64,000 bases of DNA from Collybia mongolica (GCA_013420905.1 JAAXNY010000006.1:2852001-2916000), one strand, 5' to 3'. Counted from the stretch's first letter, positions 12,048 through 25,233 are shown. Notes: generated from the letters alone by a model not told the origin. Made by a program: numbers and translations.

Positions 12048-15000
12048 ATGTCTAGTACAACTTATAATGTAAATATGCTCAGAACCTACTGCCAAAATGT
12101 CAGGCGCAAACGACACTGGACAGTCGACCTGTTAGAATGCCATAAGGACGTCACTGACATTCTCTTCCTGCAGGAGCCACCATGGGCCACTGTACGGTAT
12201 ACAGCCTCCTTGACCAAGAAAGATGGGATCCCCATCAGGGGTCCCCCCGTCCACCTGGACTGGATTCCCATGTTCCCCAAAGGGTTCGACGCAGCCAAAG
12301 ACTGGCCGCGTGTCATGGCCTACATCAACCAAGCCATCCACTCAGTTAAACCTAAGCTCTCATCAGACATTGTCAACCACCGCGATGTCATGCTCATCAC
12401 TGTATGAGGTCACCTCAGCCCAGTGCATTTGATGAACGTCTACTTGGATGAGAACAGATCCGCAATCTGATTCCTTGAGAACCACCTGGAGGCCTTCCCT
12501 GATGTTAGCTACATGGGGGGTGATTTTAATTGCCCCTCGGTGCATTGGGACGCTACCCTCAATCATGAGCACCCCATGGCCAACAGACTCATGGAGTGCG
12601 CAGCCGCCCTCAGCCTTGAGAGGATTGCCCCCCCCTCGGGTTGGGTCACACATCAGCTGTACAACTCAGCTCTGCGCAGCTTGGTCCTTGACCTTGTGTT
12701 TGTCCCAGCATTCCGGGGATACACAGCTGACCTGACGATAGGTGATAAGGGTGAGCCTGATCACTTCCCTCTACTCCTAGACATCCCCCTTAGGGTCAAG
12801 TTCCCCAAAGGGAAGATGTCAATCAAAATCGACTCCAAAGAAGAAGAAGACGCTTTCCTTGTGGAAGTGCGGCTACTTCTTGGGCTCATCCAAATCCCTG
12901 ACATCATGTCAGCAGAACAAACTCAACTAGTTGCTCAGGCAATAGCTAAGGGCCTTGAAACGGCGTGGTCCCATCATGCTAAGACTAACTGGGCTTGCGT
13001 CCAGTCTAAGTCTTGGTGGGACTTGGACTGCACCCGGACGAAGTCTGAGGCTATGAGTTCTGATCTCCCAGAGGACTGGAAGGCTTACAAGGCCACCACG
13101 TGTAAAGCAAAACGCAAGCACTTCAATGATCGCATCAATGAAATTGCAAACACTAACCTCAGACCATGGGATCTCATGGACTGGGTGGGCCCACACAAGA
13201 CACCCCTGGTCAAGGCCATCTCATACCAAGGCGTGCCATGCAGCACCACGGAGTCGCTATGGAACGCACTATCGATAGGCCCATTGACCTTGACAAGCTG
13301 GGCAATGTTTGGACCTCACCTACAACTTGGGCATGGGTCCCCTACTCTGCTGCTGAGATGTTGGATGCCTTATTGGGCACTTCGAATCGATCTGCCCCCA
13401 GGCCGGATCACATCTCATGGCGTCACCTTAAACAGATCACCCAAGATGATCAGTGCAGCAAACTACTTCTGTGGCTTGCAAACACTTGTCTCTTGTCAGG
13501 CCACTGGCCTGCTGAGTTTAAAGCATCCATTACGGTGGTCATACCCAAGCCGGGTAAACCATCGTATGACACTCCCAAGTCATTTCGCCCAATAGTTCTC
13601 TTGAACACATTGGGTAAACTATTAGAGAAAATGTACCAGGATGCAGTTTGAAGCTGCTCAACATGGTGTACTCCACCCCAATCAGTTCGGAGGGGTCTGT
13701 CAGAACTCCACCGAGGATGCTGGTTGTTTCCTCACACACATTGTCCGGTCTAGATGGCGCGCCAAACTCAAGACGAGTGTCGTTGCTTTTGACCTGGCTC
13801 AGTTCTTCCCATTGGTAAACCACAAGGTCCTCCTACACATCCTCGAGAGACAGGGATTCGCGCCAGAAGTGGTTGCGTTCTTCAGGTCATACCTCGTTGA
13901 TCATCATACTAGATACACATGGGATGACGAACTGTCCCCACTCTTCCTGTCCAGCGTTGGTCTGGGACAGGGCTCTGCCTTGTCCCCAATCCTCTCTGCT
14001 CTATGCCTCGCACCCCTCCTCAAGGAATTTGAACGGAGGGTTCGCATAGCCCCTCTAATCTCCTATGTGGACGATGGCACCATCATAGTGCAGTCGGACA
14101 TGTTTGATCAGAACCTTATTAAGCTCAAGAGTGCTTACAAAGTTGTATTTGAGCTCACCCAGGCAATGGGTCTAGTGCTTGAGCACAGCAAGTCCAAGGG
14201 GTTCCATTTCTCTCAAAAACATGGCGATATCAACCCTGACATCGACCTTGGCTATGCCCCATATACCGGGGACACCCCTCTCCGCCCTGGCACCATTTGG
14301 CGCTACCTTGGGTTCTTCTTTGACTGTCCCCTCACATTCAGGGAACACATCAAGCAGTACACGAACAAAGCCCTCACTTCTGTGAAGGCTATGCTCTCCT
14401 CGGCAACTCTGTGCGCAGGCTTAGGCCCAAGCACAAACAAATGCTCTACCATGCCTGTGTTCTCCCCATTGCTACATATGGGAGCAGGCTCTGGATGTAT
14501 GAGGGGGCCTGCATGATGGGCCCTCTCAATAATCTCTGGAAGATGCAAAGGCATGCTTGCCTTTGGATCACCGGCGCCTTCAAGACATCCCTGAATGGGG
14601 CTGCCGAGACCCTTGCAGGCATTCCCCCTATCCACCTTCATGTTAAGAAGTTGGTGGAAAGGAGTCATGTCCGATCCCGGGTGCTTCAGGCCTCACATGC
14701 CTTTCGCTGCCTCATCAATGGGAACCACAAATTCTCTGTTGAGACCCTCAACACCCGCAACCTGAGCCGTAGGCTTGGGAAATTCGTATTGCCTATCGTA
14801 GAGGCCTGGTCCAACCTTGGCCTCTCCTCCTTGGATTTGGACCCTGTCCACCCACTCAACCAACCAGGCATGCGCCCCAAGGACTTGTTCCCTGATCGCA
14901 TTGTCTACGATATTGTCACCCCCCCACCCAAGGGCAGTGACCACCATGAGGGTTTCATGAAGGACCACATCACATCACTGAAAAGCACTGTCGAGGAGGC

Positions 15001-15877
15001 CTCTCATTCCCCCTGGAGCATCTGCATTGTTATGGATGCATCTACTCCCCCTCCTCCCATGCAGTCAGTTGCGGTCTACCATGTCTGGCATGCTGGGGAC
15101 CTATACAAGGACTGGTATGCTACTGGCCTCTCTACGTCTGATGACACCGAGCTGCGAGCAATTGTGGAAGGCGTCCGGCAGGCAGCTGACATTGGACTGG
15201 AGGACATCCATGATGTCCATATCTTCTCTGACTCCACCAACGCCCTCAGGCATTCCCTTGATGCATCTCACCACTCAGATCAAGCGTCCACCCTCAAAGT
15301 GTGCGATGTGCTGCTGCCGTGGCTGCAGCTCCACGCCATCCACAAGATCCACCTCCACCACATTACGAATGGGGTGGAGATTGAAGACCACCAACTGGCA
15401 CACATCAGCGCCATCTTGACTCGGGTCAAGGCAGGTGGAGCACCGGTTATCTCTGCTGACTTCACACAATGCGAAGCAGTCACATGCATGCTCGACAGCT
15501 GGAAATCTCTTTTTCAGTCCAAGAAGTATATTGGCTCCAATTTCTTGATGCTTTATGCAAAAAAGGACACCCCGCTTATTCCAACCCATGTAAACAATGG
15601 GCCGTGGATGCGCAAGACCGGTCACAGCCATGCTTTGACTGCCCGCATGGTGCGATGCACCACCGGACATGCCCCAATTGGGGCGTTCTGATCCCGATTC
15701 TTCAAAGAGGAGTCTTCCGCCTGTAGGTGTGGTGTCCTTATGGAAGCCATGCAACACATCCTCTATGACTGTCCATGACATGGACGGGAAGACAAACCCA
15801 GATGCCAGCTGTGCTATGTGTGGTTGATCAACTTCCTCTTGGAGAACGAGAGTGCTTTTGCATTCGATGTTCCCTAG
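12048..15877 (+). pseudogene. LINE ORF2: endonuclease, reverse transcriptase, RNase H (frame-broken)
   Basis: The frame starts 28 bp after ORF1. An APE-type endonuclease is shown by QNVRRK and ILFLQEPPW (about 12090-12180), MGGDFNCPSVHWD (about 12513) and LVLDLVFV and DHFPLLLD (about 12680-12780). The reverse transcriptase includes FRPIVLLNTLGKLLEKM (about 13580), VAFDLAQFFPLVNH (about 13780), GLGQGSALSP (about 13965) and the catalytic ISYVDDGTIIV (about 14060). An RNase H domain follows (CIVMDAST at about 15025, DTELRAIVEG, HIFSDSTNALRHS). A terminal Cys/His motif, CRCGVLMEAMQHILYDC, lies at about 15723-15775. Stops at 12405-12407 and near 12470 and frame shifts near 13220, 13650 and 14450 make it inactive. 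Confidence 0.88.
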
Positions 15878-16205
15878 TCCTAAACAGGCTAGGGGCAGTA
15901 CACAGTGTTCTAAGTGATGGCTATAGGGTGCTCCCTGCCCAAACATGCAAACCTGGATAATTGGTAGACTTGAAGCCACCACCTGCTGGGGGGCACCGCA
16001 GCGGGGGGCCCACCCCCTGGCATAGATTGGCCCTTCTGGCCTGTGTACAATGAGCTCCGGCTCCATTTGCTAGTTCGACTCCGGTTGGGCAAGCATCCCA
16101 GCTCCGCAGCGCTTTGTCACCTGCCCCCCCTCCCCATTTCTCCAATTACTACTCATAGTGACCAGCGCATGTATTATGTATGGTTGGTATATAAAATGTT
16201 GACCC

Positions 16206-16219
16206 AAAAAAAAAAAAAA
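16206..16219 (+). other. LINE poly(A) tail
   Basis: Fourteen A residues end the LINE directly before the right TSD copy. This marks the 3' end and the plus-strand orientation of the element. Confidence 0.9.
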
Positions 16220-16625
16220 GATGAGGAAAGTTCTGATGGAGAATCACCACCTCCAGTCCGTCATCGTAAAAGAGAAAAACAGTCCCGAAAGGCCAATGAA
16301 GAGGTCAATGATGACCACGAGGAGCCAGAAATCGAGGTGGTAGAGGAGGAAGATGCTGTCACCGGTGAGGCTATTGAGATCGGGGACTCAGACGAGGTAT
16401 CAGGGCATTACTGTCAAGGATATATACAATGCTCACATTAGTAACAGGGAGATGATGGCCTCAAGGATCAGCATGATGCCGACATAGGGCCATTGCTTGT
16501 GGTGAAGCAGGAGAGTACAAAAGACCTCTTGGAGATCTTTTTAGACATTGTCATGGTGTAATTCAAGACAAGGTCAAAGGAGGAGGTCATGAAAGGACGT
16601 TGGTGTATGCCCTGCAAGTAAGCTA

Positions 16626-19600
16626 CAGTCATTCACGTGACAATGGTACAGTCAAATTGGTTTTGGATTTGTCGTCACAAATATCTGCAATTTTGCTGAA
16701 ATAAAAACATATTAAACTACTCGATTCATGTAGCTACAAGTGTACAAAAAAATTGAAGGGAACGGGATAGAAATGAATGAGCTGTCAAAGAAATAGTGTT
16801 GAGTCTGTGAAAAAAAAATTCCCACTGTGTGGTACACCTTGATCACTGGTCAGGTGGCAGTGCGGTCCAGTCCTGTTAGATGCCATTATGTGTCGTCCTC
16901 GTCATCATTATTGTCATCCTTGCCACCCTTGCTGCTGCTGCCACTCCTAGATGACAAAGGAGAGGACCCAGAACCTTCTGTGAAGTCCTTCATCATAGGC
17001 TTTGGGTTTCCCTTTGCAAGGGGTTGCATTTTCGGCTTTGTCACATGAAATGGAGGTGGTTGACTAAGGCCCTGCTTCTTTGCTGCTGTTGCCGCCTTTG
17101 CCTTTGCCTTCTCCCATGCAGCCATTGCTTTCTTGTGCCTCTCTGTCTCCTTCTCCTTTGTCTCCTTCCGCTTGACTTCCCCCTGATCCCACAAGGCTTT
17201 AGCTGCTTGGTACTGTACCATTGCAGTCTTCCTGTCATCTTTCAGCTGGTTCTCTATACACTTCTCTTCCTCAAATTCCACCCGCTCTTCATAGAATGCA
17301 TCACCAGACAACAAGCGGGCCTTACCAGTGAGTTTCCCCTTTCCCTTTCATTTTTTCTTCTCATCCTGCACCTGTAGTTGGGTCCGAGTGTTTCCACAGT
17401 AAACCTGGTTTAGAAGGTTGCCTGCATGGAGTGCAATGTTTCGCAATTGGAGTGCCTCTGCTTCAGCCTCAGCCTCTTGAAGTGCTGCAAGGAGAATTGC
17501 CTCAACATTGGTCTGGGGTTTGATTGTGAGGAGTGGATTTGGGGTGGTGCGAGGGATAGTGGTGGGCAAAGTGGTGGGCATGGTGTCAAGATGTGTGGTT
17601 AGAGTAGTGGCGAGAAGATGTGAGAGGTTCGTTTGTGCCAGTGCTTCAACTGCAGTGTCGATTACACTATGTCGTTATTTGTTAGCGTCTGATGTACGAG
17701 ACACCTGATCATCATTTGCCTCTTCAGTGTTGCGTCCAGCGTCGTTTATGGCAGCAAGGTCCCAAAACATTGTAACTAAGGCATCAGTGGCCAGATCAGA
17801 CATCAGAATAGGGAGATGGGCCTGCACCAAGGTTGCTTTGCTTGGTGCAAGCATCTCCTCAGTGATAACCAATGGGTTGTATGGCCAGACACCAGTTTTC
17901 TTGAACGCGGATTTCACATTCTCAGGAGTGAGAGCACGGATGTGAGCTGCACTGTAAATAGCCAAAAAATTATTCTTGTCCATTGCCTGAGCTTTTTTGC
18001 AGTTCCATTTGTCACATTCATCCATAAGGAAGCGTTTCAGGACTGCAACAATGACAACATCAAGTCCTTGATAGATGTGTGTTGTGTGGGCAGGGTAGCA
18101 GAGGATGAGAATGAGGTGTTCATGTGCATACATGAGAAATGCAACTGTATAATGGGAATTGTGCCCATCAACAATTAAGAGTCAGTATTCACCATTCTTC
18201 ACCTTATGCTTCATTTGCTTGTCGAATATCTTGATCCATTCTGCACTAATCTCACCATCTGTCCAGCCTTTTTGCGAGTAACCAATTCTAACAGCGGTGA
18301 TAAGATTTTGAGCATGGTAAAATTAAGATAAAAATATGCACAATGCATTCAATGGGTTCTCATCACCCCAACTAACTTGATAAGATTTTCCCTTGAAAAT
18401 AACAGCAGGTGGCAGGGTGGTACCATCTGCATAGATAGTCACAATGACAGTTGTATTCTCTCAAGTGCCAGCACATTGCTGGTACTGTGGGCCAACATAA
18501 TCCTGAGATGTTACAACACGCTCATGCTCTTCACTGCGTTCTGGCACACCAACTTCATCTGATCCAAAAATAGTCTCTGCACATACACCAGGCTTTGCTT
18601 GAGCTTCCTTCATAAGCACCCAGAACTCCTTGTTGTTTTCTGGATTCACAGCACAACCACGCTTGTCCTCAAGTGGGGTTGAATCAGCCATTTTGATGCG
18701 ATCAGAATGCTTCATCACAAAGTGATCTACCCAATGCTTGCCCACCCCATTCTCTGGAAAATTAGGTGCATTACAAGAGCGGCAAATAAGGTCAACATGT
18801 TCCTTGATTCGATGACCACTGGGTGGCCACCCACCCAATCCCAACTCAATGATGAAATCAATCATAACCTCACTCTCAACTGGAGTAATCCAAGATTGCT
18901 CGTTGTGAGCCTGCCTTCTTGTGCATCCACCATCAACTTGTCGGTTCAAAGCAGAGTGGCTAAGCTTAATACTTTTTCCCATCTCATCAAAGCAGATCTG
19001 TGTGAAGTCAGCACCGATTTGGCATAGCCCTTTGTGATGGACACCATGTGGCTTCTCAAGCTCAGCCCAATATGCAATGACAGCACGTGACATCATGGCA
19101 TCAGTGAGATGTGCAGCCTCTGTGTTGACAGCAGCCTGGGATTTAGTGCGTCCAGTCATACTTGTAGCATGGGTGGGGAATGTGGAGGGGGACTAGTAGG
19201 TTTTTGGGTACTAGTAACATGTTTCTAGAGTTATATATTTTAAAATATGAACATGAGGTAAATATGCCTCACCTCCCAGGTTTGGTTTTTGTGTTTTTGA
19301 CAATGTTTCATGGCCCTCTGCAGTGTGTAAATCTATAGAAATATATCCTTTATACTTTGAAACATGTTCCAGGTCAAAATTTGGATGTATATCAACATGA
19401 GGCCAGTCAACCACCCTTGAAACATTTCAAAATGCAGCCAATTTCATGTATCCTACAGATTATATTCAATTTGTGGGCATAAATCATGGGCTAATGTCAA
19501 ATAGAAACTTGTATTACAATTGAGGCTATGTATGGCTTCTCAACACAACTTATTTGGGAGAGAAATATGCATGCAATGTTGTGTGAGCGTGAATTCAATT

Positions 19601-19648
19601 TTGGCTGTACCATGGAACAGTGGTGTACCATTGTCACATGAATGACTG
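16626..19648 (-). mobile_element. pogo/Fot-like Tc1-mariner element (pogo-1) in a hAT-1 intron
   Basis: The element is bounded by TA duplications (16624-16625, 19649-19650) and terminal inverted repeats that start CAGTCATTCACGTGACAATG on the left and CAGTCATTCATGTGACAATG on the right, a single mismatch. The transposase lies on the minus strand. The insertion falls within a short intron of the hAT-1 transposase, just after its GTAAGC donor. Length is 3.0 kb. Confidence 0.9.
16886..19159 (-). pseudogene. pogo-1 transposase, DDE_1 type, interrupted
   Basis: From 19159 leftward the frame encodes an N-terminal helix-turn-helix region (SHSALNRQVDGG, ITPVESEVMIDFIIELGLGG, SGHRIKEHVDLICRS) and WVDHFVMKHSDRIKM, then the first catalytic block ETIFGSDEVGVPE (N/SDE). 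A TGA follows at 18461-18463 where arginine would fit. Further left are VTIYADGTTLPPAVIFKG, LIVDGHNSHYT with YPAHTTHIYQGLDV (about 18060-18170) and AFKKTGVWPYNP (about 17880-17920). A lysine/alanine-rich, charged tail at 16886-17314 ends in an acidic run. Stops separate the blocks, so I call it a pseudogene. Family: CENP-B/pogo transposases. Confidence 0.82.
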
Positions 19649-22486
19649 TAAGTGTTTTGTGACCACAATGTAGCATGAACGCTTACAGAAAATAGGGTTG
19701 ACAAAAAAGTCTTAAAGGAAGGGGGAGTGAGAAAAGCCTTCTTTGTTGGTGGAAATTCGAGCTGCCAGTTGCACATCCGCAAGCACTATCCGCTTTACCA
19801 ACAACGATGCAAGGAGAAAAAGATACCAGAGAACCATTTTGCCATTCCTCGACCAATCTGGAAACAAATGCAGGCAGGAAAGGAGAACACAAAAGGGAAG
19901 ATGCAGGTGAAACTTGATGGGATGATTGAAAGGTTGCAGGGGCTGAGAGAGTTCACACGTGAGGGTATGTTGCATGCCGTTTGTCAATTTGTCGCCTGTG
20001 ATGACCAGGTAAGTGTCATGATCAGCCTTCAACCCATCATGCTGATGTTGTATCCAGGCTCTCACGGTGGTTGACAAGGCCTTGTTCCGGAATTGTCTTA
20101 TCATGATGAGGCCACGGGCAACCTCTTCAGATTTGCCAAGCAGTCACGATATGAAGGTGTACCTCCACAACAAATGTGTGGAGTGGCTGAAAGATCTGAA
20201 AAATGACATCCTCATGAGTTAACTGACTGCCAGGTCTACATTGTACTCACCGGCACATCAGGCAGCCCCAGGGAGGATTTTGATGACAGCGGATGGATGG
20301 ACAGCAGATAAGACAAAGGGAGTGTTCCTGGGGGTGACGGCGCACTGGATTGAGGTGAAAAGCAGGGTGTGGTGGTTACAGTCGGAAGTCATTGTGTTTC
20401 AAGGTATATCAGGGGAACATACTGGCTTGAACCTTGGTCAGTACTTTGTTGGGGCATGTGACCGTGTGGGTATCACCAGCCAAGATAAGTCAAAGGTAAT
20501 ATTAATAGATCATCACATTGATAAGATAACTGATTAATATGTACAGCTTTATGCTGTGACATTGGACAACACCTCCAACAACACCACCAGCTGCAGCACC
20601 ATCGCGTTGATTCACGATTGGCAAGAGTGCAAGTCTTGGGATGCCAATGAAAACCAGTTGCCGTGCATTTGTCTCCTCCATATCTGACACATTGCATGAC
20701 AATCTTGACAGATGTCTTGAGCATGTGGTGAACCTCACGAATGTAGCCGTGATGGGCCATATCACCAAATTAGCAGCTGTTGAGAACCAAACCGCGATCT
20801 GGGAATACAATCCCAACTTACCTGGCAACCGTGTCCTCGGAGGATCGCTTGACGTGATTTCAGCCATTTGAACGATATCAATTAAGATCCAGGCATCTGG
20901 TCAACATATTGAGTACTTTGAGAACTTACAGATCCAGTGCAAGATCAGCAACCCATTGAAAATCCCACTCCACAGCAATATTAGATGGGGTTCGGCTCAC
21001 AATATGCTGGGACGTCCCTTCCAGCTGCGTCAGGTGAGTGATTGGTACATTTCCATGGGTACCTCATTGACAAATTTGTCCCTGTTAAGCCCATCAATCT
21101 ATTTCTTGCCTTGGCCAATGCTCTGTTTGGTCCGATTACTACCATTTGCGCAAATGGTCGAGTCATGAAGAAGATCCCATGGAGTGCGTTTCATTTGTCA
21201 GACGAAGATTGGCAACACATCAGAGATGTTAAAGACATCCTAGTGGTACGTCTCTTTGTCTGGGATGCCACTTAATCTGACGCTTTCACTGTACACTAGG
21301 ACTCCAACAGGATTCTTCACCACTTCTCGTCTGAACAACTCCTGACTCTCTGGCGAGCCCTCCCTGCCATTGAAGAATTACAGACTGCATGGGAAGCGAA
21401 GCGTAATAATGACCACTTCTCAAAATACAAAGATGTGATTAACAATGGCCTGAAAAAGCTTCAAAAGTATTACTCTCATTTCGATAGGAAGCTGGCTTAT
21501 CTTCTCGCATTGGCCCTTCATCCATATTACAAACTGGTGTATATCAAACTTGCTTGGGGTGGAGCAGAGGAGCAGGAGGAAGATCGGGCTGCAGGGAATC
21601 TAGATGCAAAAAACTGGCAGGATGAAGCACAGAAGATCCTTGAGCGCTCAATGCAGGAATATTGGAATAGTCAACCAAGGGTGGAACTTGCAATAGCTGC
21701 TACACCCCCAAACATGACCCCTGCCCCATCCTGCTATGCATCCATCCTCTCTGATTTCAATTGCCATTGCCTTTCACTTGTAGCAAGGGATGACAATGAA
21801 GGGTGGCCTGCCAAATTGCGCTGTTACTTGAAAGAGATGCCGGCTGATGTCACAAGGGATACAGACATTGTCAAGTGGTGGCAGGACAACTGCCAGCTCT
21901 ACCCAACGCTCGCTCGGATAGCCCTTGATGTTCTCCCTTGTCAAGTGTCCTCCGTTCCTTGTGAATGGCTCTTTTCTGCTGCAAAAAATGTTGCTGATGA
22001 TTGACGTGCATGTCTAGGGGCCCAGAGATTTGAGGAGCTACAACTAATGAAGTTTGCATGGCACCAGAATGTTTCTGATCTAGCTGCTTGGAACTCGGGG
22101 ATGGTCAAAGAGGTTGATTTAGATGTTTATGAGGACATGCTCACTGTTGATGCACATGAGGACGAGCTTGAGGAAAACGACAATGATGGTGAGATGTACG
22201 TCAATGATTAGATTAACAGGCAGGCCCTAAGACATTCTCTGCTATGGACTCTACCATGTACTAGACATACAAAACCAGTCTAAACTGCAATCTAAACTGG
22301 TCATTGACTGGTCTCAGTTTAGACTGGGTTAGACTGGTTTTGGGACTTCAACTGAACCGATGTTAACTGGTCATGCCCAGTTTGGTCGAGTTTTCTTGGT
22401 GAAGTATGGAATATATGACTGGTTGCAGTTCCGGTTTGTCTGCGAATATGTCAGAAAACCGGACTGAACCAGACCTTCAAAGTCTA

Positions 22487-22494
22487 ATTGTGAA
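22487..22494. repeat. hAT-1 target-site duplication, right copy
   Basis: ATTGTGAA, identical to 9391-9398. Confidence 0.88.
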
Positions 22495-25188
22495 GGTGCT
22501 GACCACTAGGTGGATCAGCCCAGTATATCCAATGTTTGCAGCTTTCTTCATCAAATTCAACCCAGTGGCTGATTTTCAAGCATTCATCCAACTTTGTGTC
22601 ACTTGTGTCATGAATGCACACTTGGGATCCCCAAGGAGGAGTTCCAGAGATGTTGGGCTCCTCACCTGTCATGAGCTCATGTGGGGTGGTGTCCCCTAGG
22701 GCTTGACAGCATGTGTCCCTGCCTCACCCCAGAGGAACTTAGATAACCCACTGTCATGAATCATTGCCCAGACCTTCTTAAGGAGTGTGTGGTTGAGGTG
22801 CTTGGAGACCCCATTGTACTCCAGTGTATCATGGACCATCAACCTCTGAGTGGTGCCCTTCTCCTCCAAGTGGGTAGTGAACTCCTTGCTCAGGTACTCT
22901 CCCCCTCTGTCAGTATGAAGCTTCTTGATCCTAACCTTCTTTTGAGTCAGGAGTCTTGCTTTAAATGATTTGTATGCAATGAATGTTTCACTCTTCTTGT
23001 GAAGAAGGTAAATAGTTGTGTGGCAGCTGTAGTTGTCAGTAAAGCTGGCATAGTACTCCTTTTTGTTGATAGTCTCAACAGGAGCTGGTCCCCAGAGGTC
23101 AGTGGATCTCATTGCCAATCTTGGCTAACCATTCCTGCTTGTAAACCTTCTGGATGGGCTTGTAACTGTTCTTTGCCCATTTGCAGGATCCACAAACTGT
23201 GGCCTTGCTTGTTTTATCCAGCTTCAAGTCATGCACTAAGCCTTTTGTCACGAGAGTTTGCACCACTTCATAGGCCACATGTCCAAGCTGACAATGGAGT
23301 TTGTCAATTGACTCAACTTCTGGATGGGTTTCAGATGCCCTGGCAGATGCTGCCATTTCTGAGCAAGGGGTGAAGATACAGTAAAGTCCATCCTTCATCT
23401 CAACCACACCTACATGGCTCTTATCTTTTGCATAGGTATGACATGTTGAGTTCTGGAAAACCAACATGGAGCTTGTGATAGTGATGTGACTGACCAATAC
23501 AAGGGTTACACCCATGGATGGGGCATACAGGATGTCTTTGAGAAGCACACAAGTGGAAGCCTTGTCACCATTGGGGATTGTAATATACATGTCTCCCATA
23601 TCTATAGTATTGAAGGACTGTTTGTTGGCAGCAGTGATGGGCTTGGAAGGGATTGGTCTGTAGTTGACAAAACAATGTCAGCATCCAGACATGTGGTGCA
23701 ATGCTCCAAAATCATGCAACTCCGTATCTATATGCTCACTGTCTATACTTGTGTTGGTGCCTTTCTGGATTTCAGTAGCTTGAAAGGTTTGTGTGTATGC
23801 TTTGTTGCCCAAACCAATAATCTCATATTTGTCAGTATCTCCCCCATCAGAAAAGAAGTCATCAAGACCATCTTCATTATCACTCTCAACTTCAGTATCC
23901 TGGCATGTCATTGTTGTTATCATTAGGATCTGAGACCATATCCAGTGGTGGTGGCTCATCTATGCATTTGTTTTCCTTCTCTGAGGATTCAGTCATGGTT
24001 GCTAATTCCAGCATACTGTTATCATCCAAGAGCCATATATCATCTTCAGAGGAGGTGCTATTGGGAGCTTCAAAGAGGTTTAAGATATCCAAGGCTGTGA
24101 GGATGTTGGCAGGTGGTTGATGGACAGTAGGGCCAAGCTCCCTGAGCTTGCCAATGAGGGAATGTGACATACTACCACTTGTCAATTACTTAGGTGTTCA
24201 GGCCTTCTTCCATGAAGCCTAGAATACTGTTCTCAGCATTTGCAAACCAGGCTTGATCCTCAGACTCTTGCTTTGATTCTGCAGCATCTGCCATCTCAGT
24301 TTCCTTTCCTTTCCCCTTGCCTTTCCCCTTTCCTTTTGGGCCTTGACCCTCCTTCCCTCCACCAGCTTCCCAGCAGTCAGCCTTGTAGTGGCCTTTCTTG
24401 CCACAGTTAAATCACTCTTTCAAGCTGCTCAAATTTCCACAGCCCTTCCCACTGCTGCTTCCAGCATGGAAAGCAGCATTTTCTTCCTTCCAGCCTTTCT
24501 GTTTCAACATGCACCTCTCATTTTCATTTGTTACAGTTGTCATCAACTCATCAGGTGATAATGAGGTGCTGAGAACACTGGATGTTGCATTTACAGCTGA
24601 AATATAAGGATCAAAGGAAGGTGGGAGAGATCCAAGGATTATGGCATAGAAGTCATTGTCAGAGGGTGGGTAGCCCATTGAGGCAAGGTCCTTGTACATT
24701 GTGGGCAGCTTTGCAAAGTGCATACAAACATTGGCTTTTTCAATGCATTTTTCCTCCTGGAGATGATGTCAGAGGTCAACAGAGACCATGCAGGATTTCT
24801 TTTCAAAGTCACCTGCAAGTGCCTTCCAGATAAAGTGGGCTGTGGACTGTCCACAAATCTTCATGAATAGTGCATCTGGGATTGTACCTGCAATTTGTTG
24901 CTTAACAATGGCTTCTCCCTGTCACCAGATCTTTATGTCACTCCTATATGTGGTATCCAGTGCAGCTTCTTCTGGGGTGAAGACTAAGGGGAGACCACAA
25001 TTTGAAATAGGATCTATAGGCTCTCTCTCAGAGCTGTCAATGTGATGAAGAAGTCCACATGCATCAATGGACCAAGTGAACCAGTCTTTGTAGATGACCC
25101 AGTTTGTGCCAGCAACATCAAGCTTGGGAATATGCAGGAATTCATCACCAATTTTTGTAGAAGACATGGTAGGGAATTTGTAAGGCAA
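22490..25188 (-). pseudogene. Copia gag, zinc knuckle, protease and integrase (broken 5' half)
   Basis: From about 25188 leftward the frame encodes Gag (LDVAGTNWVIYKDWFTWSID, AMGYPPSDNDFYAIILGSLP). A zinc knuckle follows near 24370-24410, whose first cysteine position is a TGA before FNCGKKGHYKADC. The protease motif reads DFGALHHMS (about 23690-23720), with F in place of the usual S/T. The GAG-pre-integrase block is KLHCQLGHVAYEVVQTL and CGSCKWAKNSYKPI (about 23160-23320). The integrase core is DLWGPAPVETINKKEYY, FTDNYS and LHTDRGGEYLSKEF (about 22860-23100), followed by CIHDTSDTKLDECLK and WVEFDEES (about 22520-22600). Stops and frame shifts are frequent. The frame stops at the hAT-1 junction. 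Confidence 0.88.
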
Positions 25189-25233
25189 GTAAAATTTTTC
25201 AATAGGGTATTCTTGTTCTAAACATTGGGGTCA

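Larger units (their letters stand above)
9870..16219 (+). mobile_element. Non-LTR retrotransposon (LINE) inserted in the hAT-1 transposase
   Basis: The LINE is flanked by a perfect 14-bp TSD, GATGAGGAAAGTTC (9856-9869 and 16220-16233), and ends in 14 A residues (16206-16219), the signature of target-primed reverse transcription. It holds ORF1 with CCHC zinc knuckles and ORF2 with endonuclease, reverse transcriptase and RNase H. That layout fits the Tad/I-like LINEs of fungi, though the clade would need a tree. The length (6.35 kb) suggests a full-length or nearly full-length copy. Both ORFs carry stops and frame shifts. Across the TSD the hAT reading frame can be rejoined, which confirms the borders. 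Confidence 0.92.
9712..22211 (+). pseudogene. hAT-1 transposase, interrupted by LINE and pogo insertions
   Basis: The gene starts at the ATG at 9712 (MAKSKAATSRKQLQPPART), has an in-frame stop shortly after, and is cut at DDEESS by the LINE. It resumes at 16220 with DGESPPPVRHRKREK and an acidic stretch. The BED-type zinc finger spans an intron: GRWCMPCK before (about 16600-16615), then VDKKVLKEGGVRKAF and CQLHIRKHYPLYQQRC after (from about 19692). The catalytic region follows across several exons (MTADGWTADKTKGVFLGVTA at about 20281, LDNTSNNTTSC at about 20563). The C-terminal dimerisation domain reads VLPCQVSSVPCEWLFSAAKN (about 21930-21990). The next conserved DDRRARLG-like motif has a TGA where arginine is expected. 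The end is VND plus TAG at 22209-22211. Confidence 0.82.
9399..22486 (+). mobile_element. hAT DNA transposon (hAT-1) inside the Copia element
   Basis: The borders are an 8-bp TSD (ATTGTGAA) and imperfect terminal inverted repeats: the left end is TAGCCCCTGAAGGTCCAGTT, and the right end reads TAGACTTTGAAGGTCTGGTT on the other strand. Several hundred bases inside each end are rich in AACTGG/CCAGTT words, probably subterminal transposase-binding repeats. The transposase gene is on the plus strand. It has been split by a LINE (9870-16219) in its first exon and by a pogo element (16626-19648) in an intron. Removing both leaves about 3.7 kb, a normal size for an autonomous hAT. Confidence 0.9.

Noticed and set aside
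15275..16066. 263-codon minus-strand open frame
   Set aside because: Antisense of the LINE RNase H and 3' region; no recognisable domain.
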